From NCBI RefSeq assembly GCF_004343505.1, contig NZ_SLXU01000001.1:186001-250000 (forward strand): a DNA stretch of 64,000 bases. Reading direction: 5' to 3'. Made by a program: the position numbers and the translations under genes. This stretch comes from Rhodovulum bhavnagarense. GTDB lineage: Bacteria > Pseudomonadota > Alphaproteobacteria > Rhodobacterales > Rhodobacteraceae. Shown piece after piece: positions 30,733 to 40,664 of the stretch; position 1 is the first letter of the stretch; each line of letters begins with the position of its first letter. The notes beneath the pieces were generated by a model. The model did not search any database and had not been told where the DNA came from. It saw only the letters and a program-made list of their open reading frames with translations.

Positions 30733-32075
30733 GCCGGCGGCAGGCCGATATCGGACCCGCTAACGGTTTCGTTTCCCTTGGGTGGGATTTGCCGTCGATG
30801 GCCGTCGACCCAGACGGCGGCAATGGCACGGTCGTCGCCCATCATGATGGTTGGAAAGATCGCCTCCCATAGCTCGTTGGCGCGCGCGCTGCGCTGGGCG
30901 ATGGCCGGCGTCGAGGCCAGGTCTATGGCCACCAGGTCGGCCTCCATTCCCGGCGCGATGTTGCCGATCCTGTCGCCCAGACCCAGCGCGCGGGCAGACC
31001 CCGCCGTTGCCAGCCACCACAGTTCGGCCGGGTGCAAGGCCGCGCCGCGCAATTGCGCGATCTCGTAGGCCGCCGCCATGGTGCGCAGCATGGAAAAGGA
31101 CGACCCGCCCCCGGTATCGGTGGCCAGCCCGATCCGCTGGCCATCGGCGGCAAGCCCGGCCATGTCGAACAGGCCCGAGCCGATGAAGGTGTTCGAGGTC
31201 GGGCAATGGATCAGCGACGATCCGCTTTCGCGCAGATGCTGCCGCTCGCGGCCCGTCAGGTGGATGGCATGGCCAAACAGCGCGCCCGGCCCGGTCAGCC
31301 CCGCACGTTCGTAGACATCAAGGTAATCGCGCGCCTGCGGATAGAGGGCGCGCACCCAGTCCAGCTCCTCCAGCTGTTCGCATAGGTGCGTCTGCATCAG
31401 GCAGTCGGGATGGGCGGCCCAGAGCGCGCCCAGTGCCTCTAGCTGTTCGGGCGTAGAGGTCGGGGCAAAGCGGGGCGTGATCGCATAGATGGCCCGTCCC
31501 CTTTTGTGCCAACGCGCGATCAGCGCGGCGCTTTCTTCATGGGCGCGCTGGGCGGTATCGATCAGCCCCTCGGGCGCGTTGCGGTCCATGCAGGTCTTGC
31601 CGCCCGCCACACGCATCCCGCGCGCCTCGGCGGCGGCGAACAGGGCCTCGACACTGGCCGGGTGGGTGGTGCAGAAGCTTGCCACGCTGGTCGTGCCATG
31701 GGCCAGCAGCAGGTCGAGATAGCGGTTGGCGATCTCTTCGGCATAGGCCCGATCGCCAAAGCGCATTTCCTCGGGAAAGGTATAGTCGTTCAGCCAGTCG
31801 ATTAGTCGTTTGCCCCAACTTGCAATGATTGCGGTTTGCGGCATGTGGGCATGTGCATCCACGAACCCGGCCGAGATCAGGTGCCCGCTCATATCCGTTA
31901 GCCGCGCATCGGGATGGGCCGCGCGCAGCGCCGCGGCAGGCCCGTGCCCGATGATGCGTCCACCCGAGATCAGCACCGAACCCTGCCTCTCGATCCGCGC
32001 GGCCGCCACGCCCTCGGTGATCGGGTCTCCATGAAAGGACAGCACCTGTCCCAGGATCAGTTCCTGCCGGTCCAT
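30729..32075 (-). CDS. guaD: Guanine deaminase
   Basis: Deaminates guanine to xanthine in purine salvage and catabolism. The 448-aa amidohydrolase has the metal site GFVDAHAHMPQT (HxH), QTHLCEQLEELD (His), GHAIHLTGRE (His) and ATDTGGGSSFSM (Asp). The GuaD signature PGFVDTHVHxPQ-like block is conserved. ATG at 32075 is chosen over an ATG two codons earlier because AGAGGG then sits six bases upstream. Its stop codon shares CTAG (30729-30732) with hisN. It diverges from mgtE. Confidence 0.92.
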   Translation of the reverse strand: MDRQELILGQVLSFHGDPITEGVAAARIERQGSVLISGGRIIGHGPAAALRAAHPDARLTDMSGHLISAGFVDAHAHMPQTAIIASWGKRLIDWLNDYTFPEEMRFGDRAYAEEIANRYLDLLLAHGTTSVASFCTTHPASVEALFAAAEARGMRVAGGKTCMDRNAPEGLIDTAQRAHEESAALIARWHKRGRAIYAITPRFAPTSTPEQLEALGALWAAHPDCLMQTHLCEQLEELDWVRALYPQARDYLDVYERAGLTGPGALFGHAIHLTGRERQHLRESGSSLIHCPTSNTFIGSGLFDMAGLAADGQRIGLATDTGGGSSFSMLRTMAAAYEIAQLRGAALHPAELWWLATAGSARALGLGDRIGNIAPGMEADLVAIDLASTPAIAQRSARANELWEAIFPTIMMGDDRAIAAVWVDGHRRQIPPKGNETVSGSDIGLPPA

Positions 32076-32204
32076 TCTCATCCCTCTTGGCGCTGCCTTG
32101 CAGGCAGACTAGGCCCCGGCGGCGGTGGCGTAAATCGTCCTTGCGGGCTGTTGTGCCGGCACGGCTTTGGCTATGTTGCCACCGAAGCGGAGGCCGAGGC
32201 GGAC

Positions 32205-33590
32205 ATGAACGAAACAGCGATCGAGCAAACCATCCCCGAGGACGAGGGCTACGCGCTGGACAGTCGTACCGTGGCCGCGATCCGGCTGGCCGTGGCCGCG
32301 GGAGACCGGACGCGGTTGGGCGCCTTGCTGGAGCCGTTGCACCCGGCCGATATCGCTGACTTGCTGGAACAGATCGATAGCGGGCACCGGCGCGAGATCC
32401 TGCTTTTGGGGGCGGGGTTCTTTGACGGCGCAATCCTGAGCGAGCTTGACGAAAGCCTGCGCGAGGAAGTCATTTCCTTCATGCCGAGCGATGTCCTCGC
32501 CGAGGCTGTGCGCGATCTCGACTCGGACGATGTTGTCGACCTTCTTGAGGACCTTGGCGCACCCCAGCAAGAAGTGATCCTCGGCGCGCTGGAAACCGCC
32601 GATCGGGTCGCAGTGGAACAGGCGCTGACCTATCCCGAGTTCTCGGCCGGCCGCCTGATGCAGCGCGAAGTGGTACGCGCGCCCGAACACTGGACCGTTG
32701 GCGAGGCCATCGATCACCTGCGCGCCAACGAAGAGGCGTTGCCAGACCAGTTCTATCACGTGATCGTGGTCGATCCGGGAATGCGCCCGGTGGGTTATGT
32801 GACGCTAGGCAAGCTCTTGTCCTCGCGCAGGTCGGTCCGGCTGAGCGAATTGTTCGAGGACAGTTTCCGCACGATCCCGGTTACCCAGCCCGAATCCGAG
32901 GTGGCCTATGCATTCAACCAGTATCACCTGATCTCGGCGCCGGTTGTGGACGATGCCGGGCGGCTGGTCGGTGTGGTCACCATCGACGACGCGATGAACG
33001 TGCTGGACGAAGAACACGAGGAAGACATCCTGCGCCTGGCCGGTGTCGGTGAAAGCAGCCTGTCGGACCGCGTCGTCGAAACCACGCGCCAGCGGTTTCC
33101 CTGGCTGTTCGTCAACCTGATGACGGCGATCGTCGCTTCGCTGGTCATCGCCCAGTTCGAAGGCGCCATCGCGCAGGTGGTGGCCCTGGCCGTGTTGATG
33201 CCGATCATCGCCTCGATGGGGGGCAATGCGGGCACACAGTCGTTGACCGTCGCGGTACGCGCGCTGGCCACCAAGGACTTGACCGGATCGAATGTCTGGC
33301 GCGTGGTCCGGCGCGAGGTAGCGGTGGGCCTGATCAACGGTGCGATATTTGCACTTGTTATGGGGTGCGTGGGCCTGGTCTGGTTCGGTTCGGCGGCGCT
33401 CGGTGGGGTGATCGCGGCGGCAATGGTGATCAACCTTGGGGTCGCGGCGCTGGCGGGTATCCTGATTCCCGTGACGCTGGACCGGCTTGGGGTCGATCCC
33501 GCCCTGGCCTCTGGAACATTCGTGACCACGGTTACCGACGTGGTCGGCTTCTTTGCCTTTCTCGGGTTGGCCTCGGTGGTTTTGTTGTGA
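32205..33590 (+). CDS. mgtE: Magnesium transporter MgtE
   Basis: A 461-aa Mg2+ channel of the inner membrane. Regions: N domain of helical repeats (about 20-140, LLEPLHPADIADLLEQIDSG), two CBS domains (about 145-265, which sense cytosolic Mg2+), a connecting helix, and five transmembrane helices (about 295-461) with the pore motif MPIIASMGGNAGTQSLTVAV. GGNAGTQ is the family signature. The stop overlaps the GTG start of the cyclo-ligase gene by three bases of GTGA. Confidence 0.95.
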   Translation: MNETAIEQTIPEDEGYALDSRTVAAIRLAVAAGDRTRLGALLEPLHPADIADLLEQIDSGHRREILLLGAGFFDGAILSELDESLREEVISFMPSDVLAEAVRDLDSDDVVDLLEDLGAPQQEVILGALETADRVAVEQALTYPEFSAGRLMQREVVRAPEHWTVGEAIDHLRANEEALPDQFYHVIVVDPGMRPVGYVTLGKLLSSRRSVRLSELFEDSFRTIPVTQPESEVAYAFNQYHLISAPVVDDAGRLVGVVTIDDAMNVLDEEHEEDILRLAGVGESSLSDRVVETTRQRFPWLFVNLMTAIVASLVIAQFEGAIAQVVALAVLMPIIASMGGNAGTQSLTVAVRALATKDLTGSNVWRVVRREVAVGLINGAIFALVMGCVGLVWFGSAALGGVIAAAMVINLGVAALAGILIPVTLDRLGVDPALASGTFVTTVTDVVGFFAFLGLASVVLL

Positions 33591-34138
33591 GCGCGGAAAA
33601 GGCAGCGCTGAGGCGCATGGCACGGGAACGCCGCGCTGCGGCGCATGGTGGGGTGCGGGGGGCGGCGGCCTGTGCGCGGCTGATCGATCACCTGGGCCCC
33701 AGCCTGGGTCGGCCCATGGCGGGTTACATGCCGATACGCACCGAACTGGACCCGCGTCCGGCAATGGTCAAACTTTCCGCTTGCGGCGTCGTTGCCCTGC
33801 CGGTGATCGAGGCAGCGGCGAAGCCACTGCGATTCCGACGCTGGACGCCCGGCTGTGCCACGGTCGCCGGGCCTTTTGGCGTCGAGGTGCCCGTCGAGGG
33901 GCAAGACATCGTGCCCGAGGTGTTGATCGTGCCGTTATTGGCCTTTGACAGGACCGGCGCGCGGCTGGGCTATGGCGGCGGGTTCTATGACCGCACGCTG
34001 GCCCAACTGCGGTCGCGTGGTCCGGTTCTGGCGGTGGGCCTGGCCTATGCGGCGCAGGAATTGCCGCACCTTCCCTCGGAACCGACCGATCAGCCGCTGG
34101 ATGCGATCGTGACCGAGGAGGGGGTGATCGCGTTCTGA
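33587..34138 (+). CDS. 5-formyltetrahydrofolate cyclo-ligase
   Basis: Converts 5-formyl-THF to 5,10-methenyl-THF with ATP (YgfA/Fau/MTHFS). The 183-aa protein has basic MARERRAAAHG near the start, a central GYMPIRTELDP, and the ATP/folate block FDRTGARLGYGGGFYDRTLA, which is diagnostic. The GTG start at 33587 overlaps the mgtE stop (GTGA), giving translational coupling. The same window encodes PurU, so two formyl-THF enzymes are here, though not in one operon. In many bacteria this gene follows 6S RNA; here it does not. Confidence 0.92.
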   Translation: MSAEKAALRRMARERRAAAHGGVRGAAACARLIDHLGPSLGRPMAGYMPIRTELDPRPAMVKLSACGVVALPVIEAAAKPLRFRRWTPGCATVAGPFGVEVPVEGQDIVPEVLIVPLLAFDRTGARLGYGGGFYDRTLAQLRSRGPVLAVGLAYAAQELPHLPSEPTDQPLDAIVTEEGVIAF

Positions 34139-34201
34139 GCGACACGGAAACAGACAGCTTCCTCTTGCCAGCGTCCGCGTCGCGGCCTAGGCCTGCATCT
34201 C

Positions 34202-35014
34202 ATGAAAATGATGTTTCTCGGTGATGTGATGGGCCGCGCGGGCCGGGTCGCAGTGGCAGAGCACCTGCCGCGCCTGCGCGCGGAATGGGGGCTCGATTTC
34301 GTCGTGGTCAACGGCGAAAACGCCACGTCGGGCGCGGGGCTGACGCCGGCCCATGCTCAGGCAATCCTGGCGGCGGGGGCCGATTGCGTGACACTCGGCG
34401 ATCATGCCTTTGATCAGAAGGACATGCTGTCCTTCATCGACAAGGAACCGCGCATCCTGCGCCCGCTGAACTATGCCAAGGGCGCGCCGGGCAGTGGGGG
34501 GCGCCTGTTCGCGGCCACGAGCGGGCGCAAGGTGCTGGTGACGCAGGTCCTGGGGCAGGTTTTCATGAAGCGGCCCTTTGACGATCCGTTCTCCGCGATG
34601 GACCAGGTGCTAAGGGCGCATCCGCTGGGCGGGCTGGCCCAGGCCGCGATCGTCGACATGCATTGCGAGGCCACCTCGGAAAAGATGGCGATGGGTCATT
34701 TCTGTGACGGTCGTGCCAGCCTGGTGGTCGGCACCCATACCCATGTGCCCACGGGCGATGCCCAGATCCTGTCCGGCGGCACGGGCTATCTGACCGATGC
34801 GGGGATGTGCGGCGATTACGACTCCGTCATCGGCATGGACAAGGCCGAACCGATGCGCCGCTTTGTCACCGGCATGTCCAAGGGGCGCTTTACCCCCGCG
34901 ATGGGCGAGGCGACACTGTCGGGGGTCTATGTCGAGACCGACGACCGCACCGGGCGGGCCACCCGCATAGCCATGGTGCGCCAGGGTGGACGGCTAGAGC
35001 AGGCAGGCCCCTGA
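34202..35014 (+). CDS. ymdB: YmdB-type metallophosphoesterase (TIGR00282)
   Basis: A 270-aa calcineurin-like phosphoesterase. Metal-binding residues are in MKMMFLGDVMGRAGR (GD), VVVNGENATSG (N/E), TLGDHAFDQKD (D-H), DMHCEATSEKMAMGH and VVGTHTHVPTGDAQ (H-H). Members hydrolyse 2',3'-cyclic nucleotides, and in Bacillus YmdB switches biofilm and motility states. The role in alphaproteobacteria is not established. It is the third co-directional gene after mgtE and the cyclo-ligase, 63 bp downstream. Confidence 0.9.
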   Translation: MKMMFLGDVMGRAGRVAVAEHLPRLRAEWGLDFVVVNGENATSGAGLTPAHAQAILAAGADCVTLGDHAFDQKDMLSFIDKEPRILRPLNYAKGAPGSGGRLFAATSGRKVLVTQVLGQVFMKRPFDDPFSAMDQVLRAHPLGGLAQAAIVDMHCEATSEKMAMGHFCDGRASLVVGTHTHVPTGDAQILSGGTGYLTDAGMCGDYDSVIGMDKAEPMRRFVTGMSKGRFTPAMGEATLSGVYVETDDRTGRATRIAMVRQGGRLEQAGP

Positions 35015-35100
35015 AACCTGTGGCTTGCGTGAACTGTTCGCTTGTGCCCCCTTCGAGCGAAGGTAAAGATGCCGTCTGACGGAAACCCAAGGGCCCGCCG

Positions 35101-36879
35101 ATGATCTCATTGCCCCTTTCGGAAACCGGCATGGCGATCATGTCGCTTGTTGTCGTGGCCGTGATGTTCGTCCTCTTCGTGCGCGAACGTTACCCTGCCG
35201 AGGTGATCGCGCTGTCGGGGGCGACGGTGATGCTGGTGCTCGGCATCTTGCCCTATGAGCGGGCGCTTGAGGTTCTGTCCAACCCCGCTCCGTGGACCAT
35301 CGCGGCGATGTTCTTGGTCATGGGGGCATTGGTGCGCACCGGCGCGCTGGATTGGGTGACGCAGGCGGCAGAGCGCAATGTGCGCCGCAGCCCCCGCCGG
35401 GCGATCGCGGGATTGATGGCCTTTGTCATCGGCGCCTCGGCGGTGGTGTCGAACACGCCCGTCGTGGTGGTGATGATCCCTGTTTTCGTGCAATTGTCGC
35501 GCAGCCTCGGGGTTTCGGCCTCCAAGCTTCTGATCCCGCTGAGCTACGGGGCGATTCTTGGCGGGACGCTGACGCTGATCGGCACCTCGACCAACCTTCT
35601 GGTCGACGGGGTGGCGCGCGCCTACGGGCTGGCGCCTTTTACCATCTTCGAGGTCACGCCCCTGGCGGTGATCCTCGTGGCCTGGGGAATGATCTACCTG
35701 CGCCTGTTCGGCCCGCGCCTGTTACCCGACCGCGACAGCATGGCGAACCTGTTATCCGACAAGTCCAAGATGAAATTCTTTACCGAGGCGGTGATCCCGC
35801 CCGACAGCAACCTCATCGGTCGGGAGGTTCTGGGCGTGCAACTGTTCAAGCGCGAGGGCGTGCGCCTGATCGACGTGATCCGGGGCAATGAATCGCTGCG
35901 CCGCGACCTTGCAGGGGTCACGCTCCAGGTTGGCGATCGGGTTGTCCTGCGTACCCAGATGACCGAGTTGCTGTCGTTGCAACGCGACAAGAGCTTGCGA
36001 CGCGTCGACCAGGTCTCGGCGGTTGAAACCTCGACGGTCGAGGTGCTGATCTCGCCGGGCTGCAAGATGATCGGCCAGACGCTGGGCACGCTTCGCCTGC
36101 GCCGCAGATATGGCGTCTACACGCTGGCCGCGCATCGGCGTAACCAGAATATCGGGCAAAAGCTGGACGATCTCGTCGTGCGGGTGGGCGACACGTTGTT
36201 GCTGGAGGGGGCGCCGGCCGATATCAAGCGTCTGGCCGCGGATATGGGCCTGGTCGATATCTCGCAGCCCTCGGGCCGGGCCTACCGGCGCAAGCACGCG
36301 CCGATCGCGATCGTAGCGCTGTTCGGGATCGTGGCTCTGGCCGCGCTGGGCGTGGCACCGATCCTGATGCTGGCGGTTCTCGCGGTGGCCTTGGTTCTGT
36401 TGACGCGCTGCGTGGATGCTGAAGAGGCATTTTCCTTTGTCGACGGACGGCTGCTGGCACTGATCTTTTCGATGCTGACGGTGGGGGCGGCGCTGGAAGC
36501 CTCGGGCGCGGTGCGGCTGATCGTTGATGCGGCCGCGCCCGCGCTGGACGGTTTGCCGCCGTTTTTCATCGTCTGGGCGATCTACCTGCTGACCTCGGTC
36601 TTGACCGAGCTGGTGTCGAACAACGCGGTGGCCGTGGTCGTTACGCCTGTGGCCATCGGGCTGGCCCAGGCCCTGGGGGTCGATCCCAGGCCGCTGGTGG
36701 TGGCGGTGATGGTGGCGGCCTCGGCCAGTTTCGCAACGCCGATCGGCTATCAGACCAACATGATGGTCTATGGGCCGGGCGGTTATCGTTTTGTCGATTT
36801 CATGCGTGTGGGCATCCCGTTGAACCTGAGCGTCGGGATTCTGGCCTCGGCGCTCATCCCGCTTTTCTGGCCGCTGTGA
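35101..36879 (+). CDS. SLC13-family permease with two TrkA-C domains
   Basis: A 592-aa transporter of the DASS/ArsB-like fold. Membrane helices occupy about 1-205 and 400-592; between them sit two RCK_C (TrkA-C) domains (about 215-300 and 305-390). Family motifs are VVSNTPVVVVMIPVFVQLSR, GGTLTLIGTSTNLLVDGVAR and, near the end, VSNNAVAVVVTPVAIGLAQA with ASFATPIGYQTNMMVYGPGG. Substrate could be a dicarboxylate, sulfate or a metal oxyanion; it cannot be told from sequence. A second, different member lies tail to tail at 36958-38739. Confidence 0.9.
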   Translation: MISLPLSETGMAIMSLVVVAVMFVLFVRERYPAEVIALSGATVMLVLGILPYERALEVLSNPAPWTIAAMFLVMGALVRTGALDWVTQAAERNVRRSPRRAIAGLMAFVIGASAVVSNTPVVVVMIPVFVQLSRSLGVSASKLLIPLSYGAILGGTLTLIGTSTNLLVDGVARAYGLAPFTIFEVTPLAVILVAWGMIYLRLFGPRLLPDRDSMANLLSDKSKMKFFTEAVIPPDSNLIGREVLGVQLFKREGVRLIDVIRGNESLRRDLAGVTLQVGDRVVLRTQMTELLSLQRDKSLRRVDQVSAVETSTVEVLISPGCKMIGQTLGTLRLRRRYGVYTLAAHRRNQNIGQKLDDLVVRVGDTLLLEGAPADIKRLAADMGLVDISQPSGRAYRRKHAPIAIVALFGIVALAALGVAPILMLAVLAVALVLLTRCVDAEEAFSFVDGRLLALIFSMLTVGAALEASGAVRLIVDAAAPALDGLPPFFIVWAIYLLTSVLTELVSNNAVAVVVTPVAIGLAQALGVDPRPLVVAVMVAASASFATPIGYQTNMMVYGPGGYRFVDFMRVGIPLNLSVGILASALIPLFWPL

Positions 36880-36923
36880 AGCGCCTCTTACCGGTGCCGG
36901 ACCGTAGGGCGAGGCCGGGATCT

Positions 36924-36945
36924 GGGTATTTGGGCCAAGAAGAAG
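36924..36945 (+). repeat. Dispersed intergenic element copy
   Basis: GGGTATTTGGGCCAAGAAGA followed by AG, between the two convergent SLC13 permease genes. Confidence 0.75.
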
Positions 36946-36957
36946 CGCAGGGCCGGT

Positions 36958-38739
36958 TTACAAGGGCCAGAAGACCAGGATAGCGGGCACCGAGACCGCG
37001 ACGACCAGGAGTTCGAGCGGCAGCCCCATGCGCCAGTAATCGCCGAAACGATATCCGCCGGGCCCCAGGATCAGGGTGTTGTTCTTGTGGCCGATGGGCG
37101 TGAGAAAGGCACAGGAGGCCGCGACCGCCACCGCCATGAGGAAGGGATCGGGATCGACGCCGAGGCCTTGGGCCATCTGGATGCCGACCGGGGCGGCGAC
37201 CACGGTGGTGGCGGTGTTGTTGAGCACGTCCGACAGCGTCATCGTCACCACCATAAGCACCGTCAGGATCGCCCATGCGGGCCAGCCCGCGGTGAGTGCG
37301 ACGAGGCTGTTGGCGATCAGTTGCGTCCCGCCCGAGGCATCCAGCGCGGTGCCAAGCGGGATCATCGAGCCCAACAGGACCACAACCGGCCATTCCACAT
37401 GGTCATAGACCTCGGAGAGCGGCAGGATGCGGAATGCCATATACCCCACCACCACCAGCCCGAGTGCAATCGGCAGGTAGACGATACCGAGACTGGCCGC
37501 CGCCACCGCGGCCACAAACAGGCCCACCGCGATCCAAGTCTTGCGCGTATCGGTCACGGCCAGGCCGCGATCGGCAAGTGTCAGGCAGCCCAGCCAGTCG
37601 ACCACGTCATGCGCCGTATCCTCTGGTGTCAGCAACAAGAGGATATCGCCCGGGCGGATGCGGGTTTTGCGAATCTGCTGGCGGATCGGTCTGCCCTTGC
37701 GGGATATGCCCAGTAGTACCGTGCGTTGGCGCCAGGCCAGCCCGATGGATTGCGCAGTCTTTCCGGTAATGCGCGACTGGTCGGGCACGACCACCTCGAC
37801 GATGGACAGGCCGGCCGCCTCGGCGCGCAGTTTCTCTGCGCCCTCGCGATCGACGAAATCGAGTGACATCGCGTTGCGGAACTCGTCCAGCGCGTCGGGC
37901 GTGGCCTCTATGACCAGCGCATCGCCCGCCCTGAGCGGCGTCGCCCGTTGTGGCCCGTAGCGGCGTTTGCCGTCTCGTACCAGGCCCAGGATCGCGACAT
38001 CGTCCTTTTCGGCCTGATCGTCGAGGTCGCCCAGCCTCTGGCCGATCAGCCTGGACTCCGCCGGCACGGTCAGTTCGGCGATATACTGCGCGAATTCCGC
38101 CATCGGGTCCTTGGCATGGGTGATGTGTTCGCCTCGCGGGATCAGCCGCCAGCCGATCAGCGCCACGAAGACCAGCCCGGCCAGGGCTGCCGCCCCGCCC
38201 ACCGGGGCGAAGTCGAACATCTTGAACGGGGCGCCCAGGCTGTCCTCGCGGATGCCGGAAATGATGATGTTGGGCGGCGTGCCGATCAGCGTGACCATGC
38301 CGCCCAGGATCGTGGCAAAGGCCAGCGGCATCAGGGACAGGCCCGGTGCGCGCCCCGCCTTGCGCGCGGTGGCGATGTCCACCGGCATCAGCAGCGCCAG
38401 TGCCGCCACGTTGTTCATGAAGGCCGACAGGACCCCGCCGATCCCCCCCATGATCGCGATATGGCTGCCCAGGCCCCGGGCGCTGTCCACCAGCGTGCGG
38501 GTGATCAGGTAGACCGCGCCGGACCGCACCAGCCCCGCCGACACGATCAGCACCAGTGCCACCACCAGCGTGGCCGGGTGCCCGAAGCCGGCGAACGCGT
38601 CGGCCGCCGGCAACACGCCCAGCACGACGGCCACCAGAAGCGCGGTAAAGGCCACCAGGTCATAGCGCCACCGGCCCCACAGCAGTGCGGCAAAGACGGC
38701 GCCGAACAGCGCGAACAGGATGATCTGGTCGTGGGTCAT
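36958..38739 (-). CDS. SLC13-family permease with two TrkA-C domains (second copy)
   Basis: A 593-aa protein with the same plan as its neighbour: helices, two central TrkA-C domains (about 210-385), helices. Motifs are SAFMNNVAALALLMPVDIAT, GGMVTLIGTPPNIIISGIRE and, at the end, LSDVLNNTATTVVAAPVGIQ with CAFLTPIGHKNNTLILGPGG. Sequence differs widely from the first copy, so this is an old paralogue pair, not a recent duplication. The start MTHDQIILFA at 38739 has GGGAGG seven bases upstream; a longer in-frame start runs into the divergent yebC gene. Substrate is unknown. Confidence 0.9.
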   Translation of the reverse strand: MTHDQIILFALFGAVFAALLWGRWRYDLVAFTALLVAVVLGVLPAADAFAGFGHPATLVVALVLIVSAGLVRSGAVYLITRTLVDSARGLGSHIAIMGGIGGVLSAFMNNVAALALLMPVDIATARKAGRAPGLSLMPLAFATILGGMVTLIGTPPNIIISGIREDSLGAPFKMFDFAPVGGAAALAGLVFVALIGWRLIPRGEHITHAKDPMAEFAQYIAELTVPAESRLIGQRLGDLDDQAEKDDVAILGLVRDGKRRYGPQRATPLRAGDALVIEATPDALDEFRNAMSLDFVDREGAEKLRAEAAGLSIVEVVVPDQSRITGKTAQSIGLAWRQRTVLLGISRKGRPIRQQIRKTRIRPGDILLLLTPEDTAHDVVDWLGCLTLADRGLAVTDTRKTWIAVGLFVAAVAAASLGIVYLPIALGLVVVGYMAFRILPLSEVYDHVEWPVVVLLGSMIPLGTALDASGGTQLIANSLVALTAGWPAWAILTVLMVVTMTLSDVLNNTATTVVAAPVGIQMAQGLGVDPDPFLMAVAVAASCAFLTPIGHKNNTLILGPGGYRFGDYWRMGLPLELLVVAVSVPAILVFWPL

Positions 38740-38863
38740 GGGCGGGCCTCCCGCCCCAGCCAAGCGGATCGGCGCGGCAATTGCAACGGCGCGCGGGCTT
38801 GCGGGGGCGGGTGGCCCTGACATATAGAGACCCCCGTCGATTTCAGCCGTCAAAGAGGGTTCC

Positions 38864-39604
38864 ATGGCAGGCCATTCCAAATGGGCGAATATCCAGCACC
38901 GCAAGGGCCGTCAGGATGCGGCGCGCTCCAAGCTGTTCTCCAAGCTCAGCAAGGAGATCACCGTCGCGGCCAAGATGGGAGACCCCGATCCCGACAAGAA
39001 TCCGCGCCTGCGGTTGGCGATCAAGGAAGCCAAGGCCAGTTCGATGCCCAAGGACAATATCGAACGCGCCATCAAGAAGGCGACCGGAGGCGAGGGCGAG
39101 GCCTATGAGGAAATCCGTTACGAAGGCTACGGGCCGAACGGGGTTGCGGTGATTGTCGAGGCGATGACCGACAACCGCAACCGCACCGCGTCCAACGTGC
39201 GTTCGACCTTCACCAAGAATGGCGGCAACCTAGGCGAGACCGGCTCTGTTGCCTTCATGTTCGAGCGCAAGGGAGAGATCGTCTATCCGGCCTCGGCGGG
39301 CGATCCGGACACGGTGATGTTGGCCGCGATCGAGGCGGGCGCGGAAGATGTGGAAAGTTCCGAGGACGGTCACACCGTCTATTGCGCCGATACCGACCTC
39401 AACGAGGTCTCGACCGCGCTGGAGGCCGAACTGGGCGAGAGCGAGTCGACCCGGTTGATCTGGAAGCCCTCGACGACCACCGAGCTTGACCTCGAAGCCA
39501 TGCAAAAGCTGATGAAGCTGGTCGATGCGCTGGAGGATGACGATGACGTGCAGCGCGTGACCACCAATTTCGAGGCCAGTGACGAGGTTCTCGCCCAGCT
39601 TTGA
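38864..39604 (+). CDS. yebC: YebC/PmpR family DNA-binding/translation factor
   Basis: A 246-aa protein of the YebC/TACO1 family. [20 protein letters not shown] and [20 protein letters not shown] are the hallmark N-terminal blocks; [20 protein letters not shown] and [11 protein letters not shown] follow. Family members were first described as transcription regulators (PmpR) and more recently as factors that relieve ribosome stalling at proline stretches. AGAGGG precedes the ATG. It diverges from the SLC13 permease. Confidence 0.95.
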   Translation: MAGHSKWANIQHRKGRQDAARSKLFSKLSKEITVAAKMGDPDPDKNPRLRLAIKEAKASSMPKDNIERAIKKATGGEGEAYEEIRYEGYGPNGVAVIVEAMTDNRNRTASNVRSTFTKNGGNLGETGSVAFMFERKGEIVYPASAGDPDTVMLAAIEAGAEDVESSEDGHTVYCADTDLNEVSTALEAELGESESTRLIWKPSTTTELDLEAMQKLMKLVDALEDDDDVQRVTTNFEASDEVLAQL

Positions 39605-39704
39605 GCCAGCCTTGAGCCCGCGCGGGGGTGAACGCGCGCACTGTTTGGCGGGATATTGTCCATGGCCCCTTGCGTCCGGGCTGCGCTTGCGATCACATCG
39701 CGCC

Positions 39705-40622
39705 ATGGCCGATAATGTGGGACCAGAACAGGGGCAAAGCCCCCTGAACGGCATCCTGTGGATGCTGGCGACGGGTGCAAGCTTTGTCGGTGTTCTGGTT
39801 TGCGTCAAGATCGTGGGCGATGCCGTGCCCGCGCCCGAAGCGGCGTTCCTGCGGTTTCTGTTCGGGCTTGTCTTTCTGGTGCCGACGTTGGTCGCGCTTA
39901 TGCGGGATGGTATCGGCCGCGGGGCGCTGATGCTGCATGGGTGGCGGGGGCTGGTCCATGCGGCTGGCGTGATCTGCTGGTTCTACGCGATGACCCGCAT
40001 CCCGTTGGCCGAGGTGACGGCGATGAATTATCTCAATCCGGTCTATGTCACCATCGGTGCCGCGCTGGTCTTTGGCGAGCGGCTGGCGCTGCGCCGGATA
40101 ATCGCCATCGTCGTTGCGTTCGCGGGGGTTCTGGTGATCCTGCGGCCGGGATTTCGTGAGGTCTCTGACGGGCATATCGCGATGCTGTTCACTGCGCTGT
40201 TCTTTGGGGCCTCCTACCTTTTGGCCAAGAAGCTGAGCGAGCGTGAAAGCGCTGCGGTCGTGGTGGCGATGATGTCGGTGACGGTGACGGTGTTGCTTGC
40301 GCCGATTGCGATCGCGGTCTGGGTCTGGCCCACGCCGGGCCAGGCGGTATGGCTTTTTCTGGTCGCTGCATTCGGGACGGCAGGACATTACACCATGACG
40401 CGCGCGTTTCGCGCCGCGCCGCTTACGGTGACCCAGCCGGTGACGTTTTTGCAACTGGTCTGGGCGGTGCTGCTGGGGTGGCTGGTGTTCGAGGAACCGG
40501 TGGATATCTGGGTTCTGCTGGGGGGTGTGATGATCGTGGGGGCGGTGGTGTTCATCACCTGGCGCGAGGCGGTGACGCGCCGGCAGACCCGCACGCCGCC
40601 GCCCGAGGCCACAAAGATGTGA
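39705..40622 (+). CDS. DMT/EamA family transporter
   Basis: A 305-aa inner-membrane protein with ten helices in two EamA repeats (about 15-145 and 160-295). Visible blocks include AAFLRFLFGLVFLVPTLVAL, YAMTRIPLAEVTAMNYLNPV and, in the second repeat, GTAGHYTMTRAFRAAPLTVT. This resembles S-adenosylmethionine or metabolite uptake members (SAM/RhaT-like), but the substrate cannot be deduced. The start MADNVGPEQG at 39705 is chosen because the upstream in-frame ATG lies inside yebC. Confidence 0.88.
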   Translation: MADNVGPEQGQSPLNGILWMLATGASFVGVLVCVKIVGDAVPAPEAAFLRFLFGLVFLVPTLVALMRDGIGRGALMLHGWRGLVHAAGVICWFYAMTRIPLAEVTAMNYLNPVYVTIGAALVFGERLALRRIIAIVVAFAGVLVILRPGFREVSDGHIAMLFTALFFGASYLLAKKLSERESAAVVVAMMSVTVTVLLAPIAIAVWVWPTPGQAVWLFLVAAFGTAGHYTMTRAFRAAPLTVTQPVTFLQLVWAVLLGWLVFEEPVDIWVLLGGVMIVGAVVFITWREAVTRRQTRTPPPEATKM

Positions 40623-40664
40623 ATATGGCTTGCCGTCTGCCCGGCGGTGACCTAGTTGCCGGCG

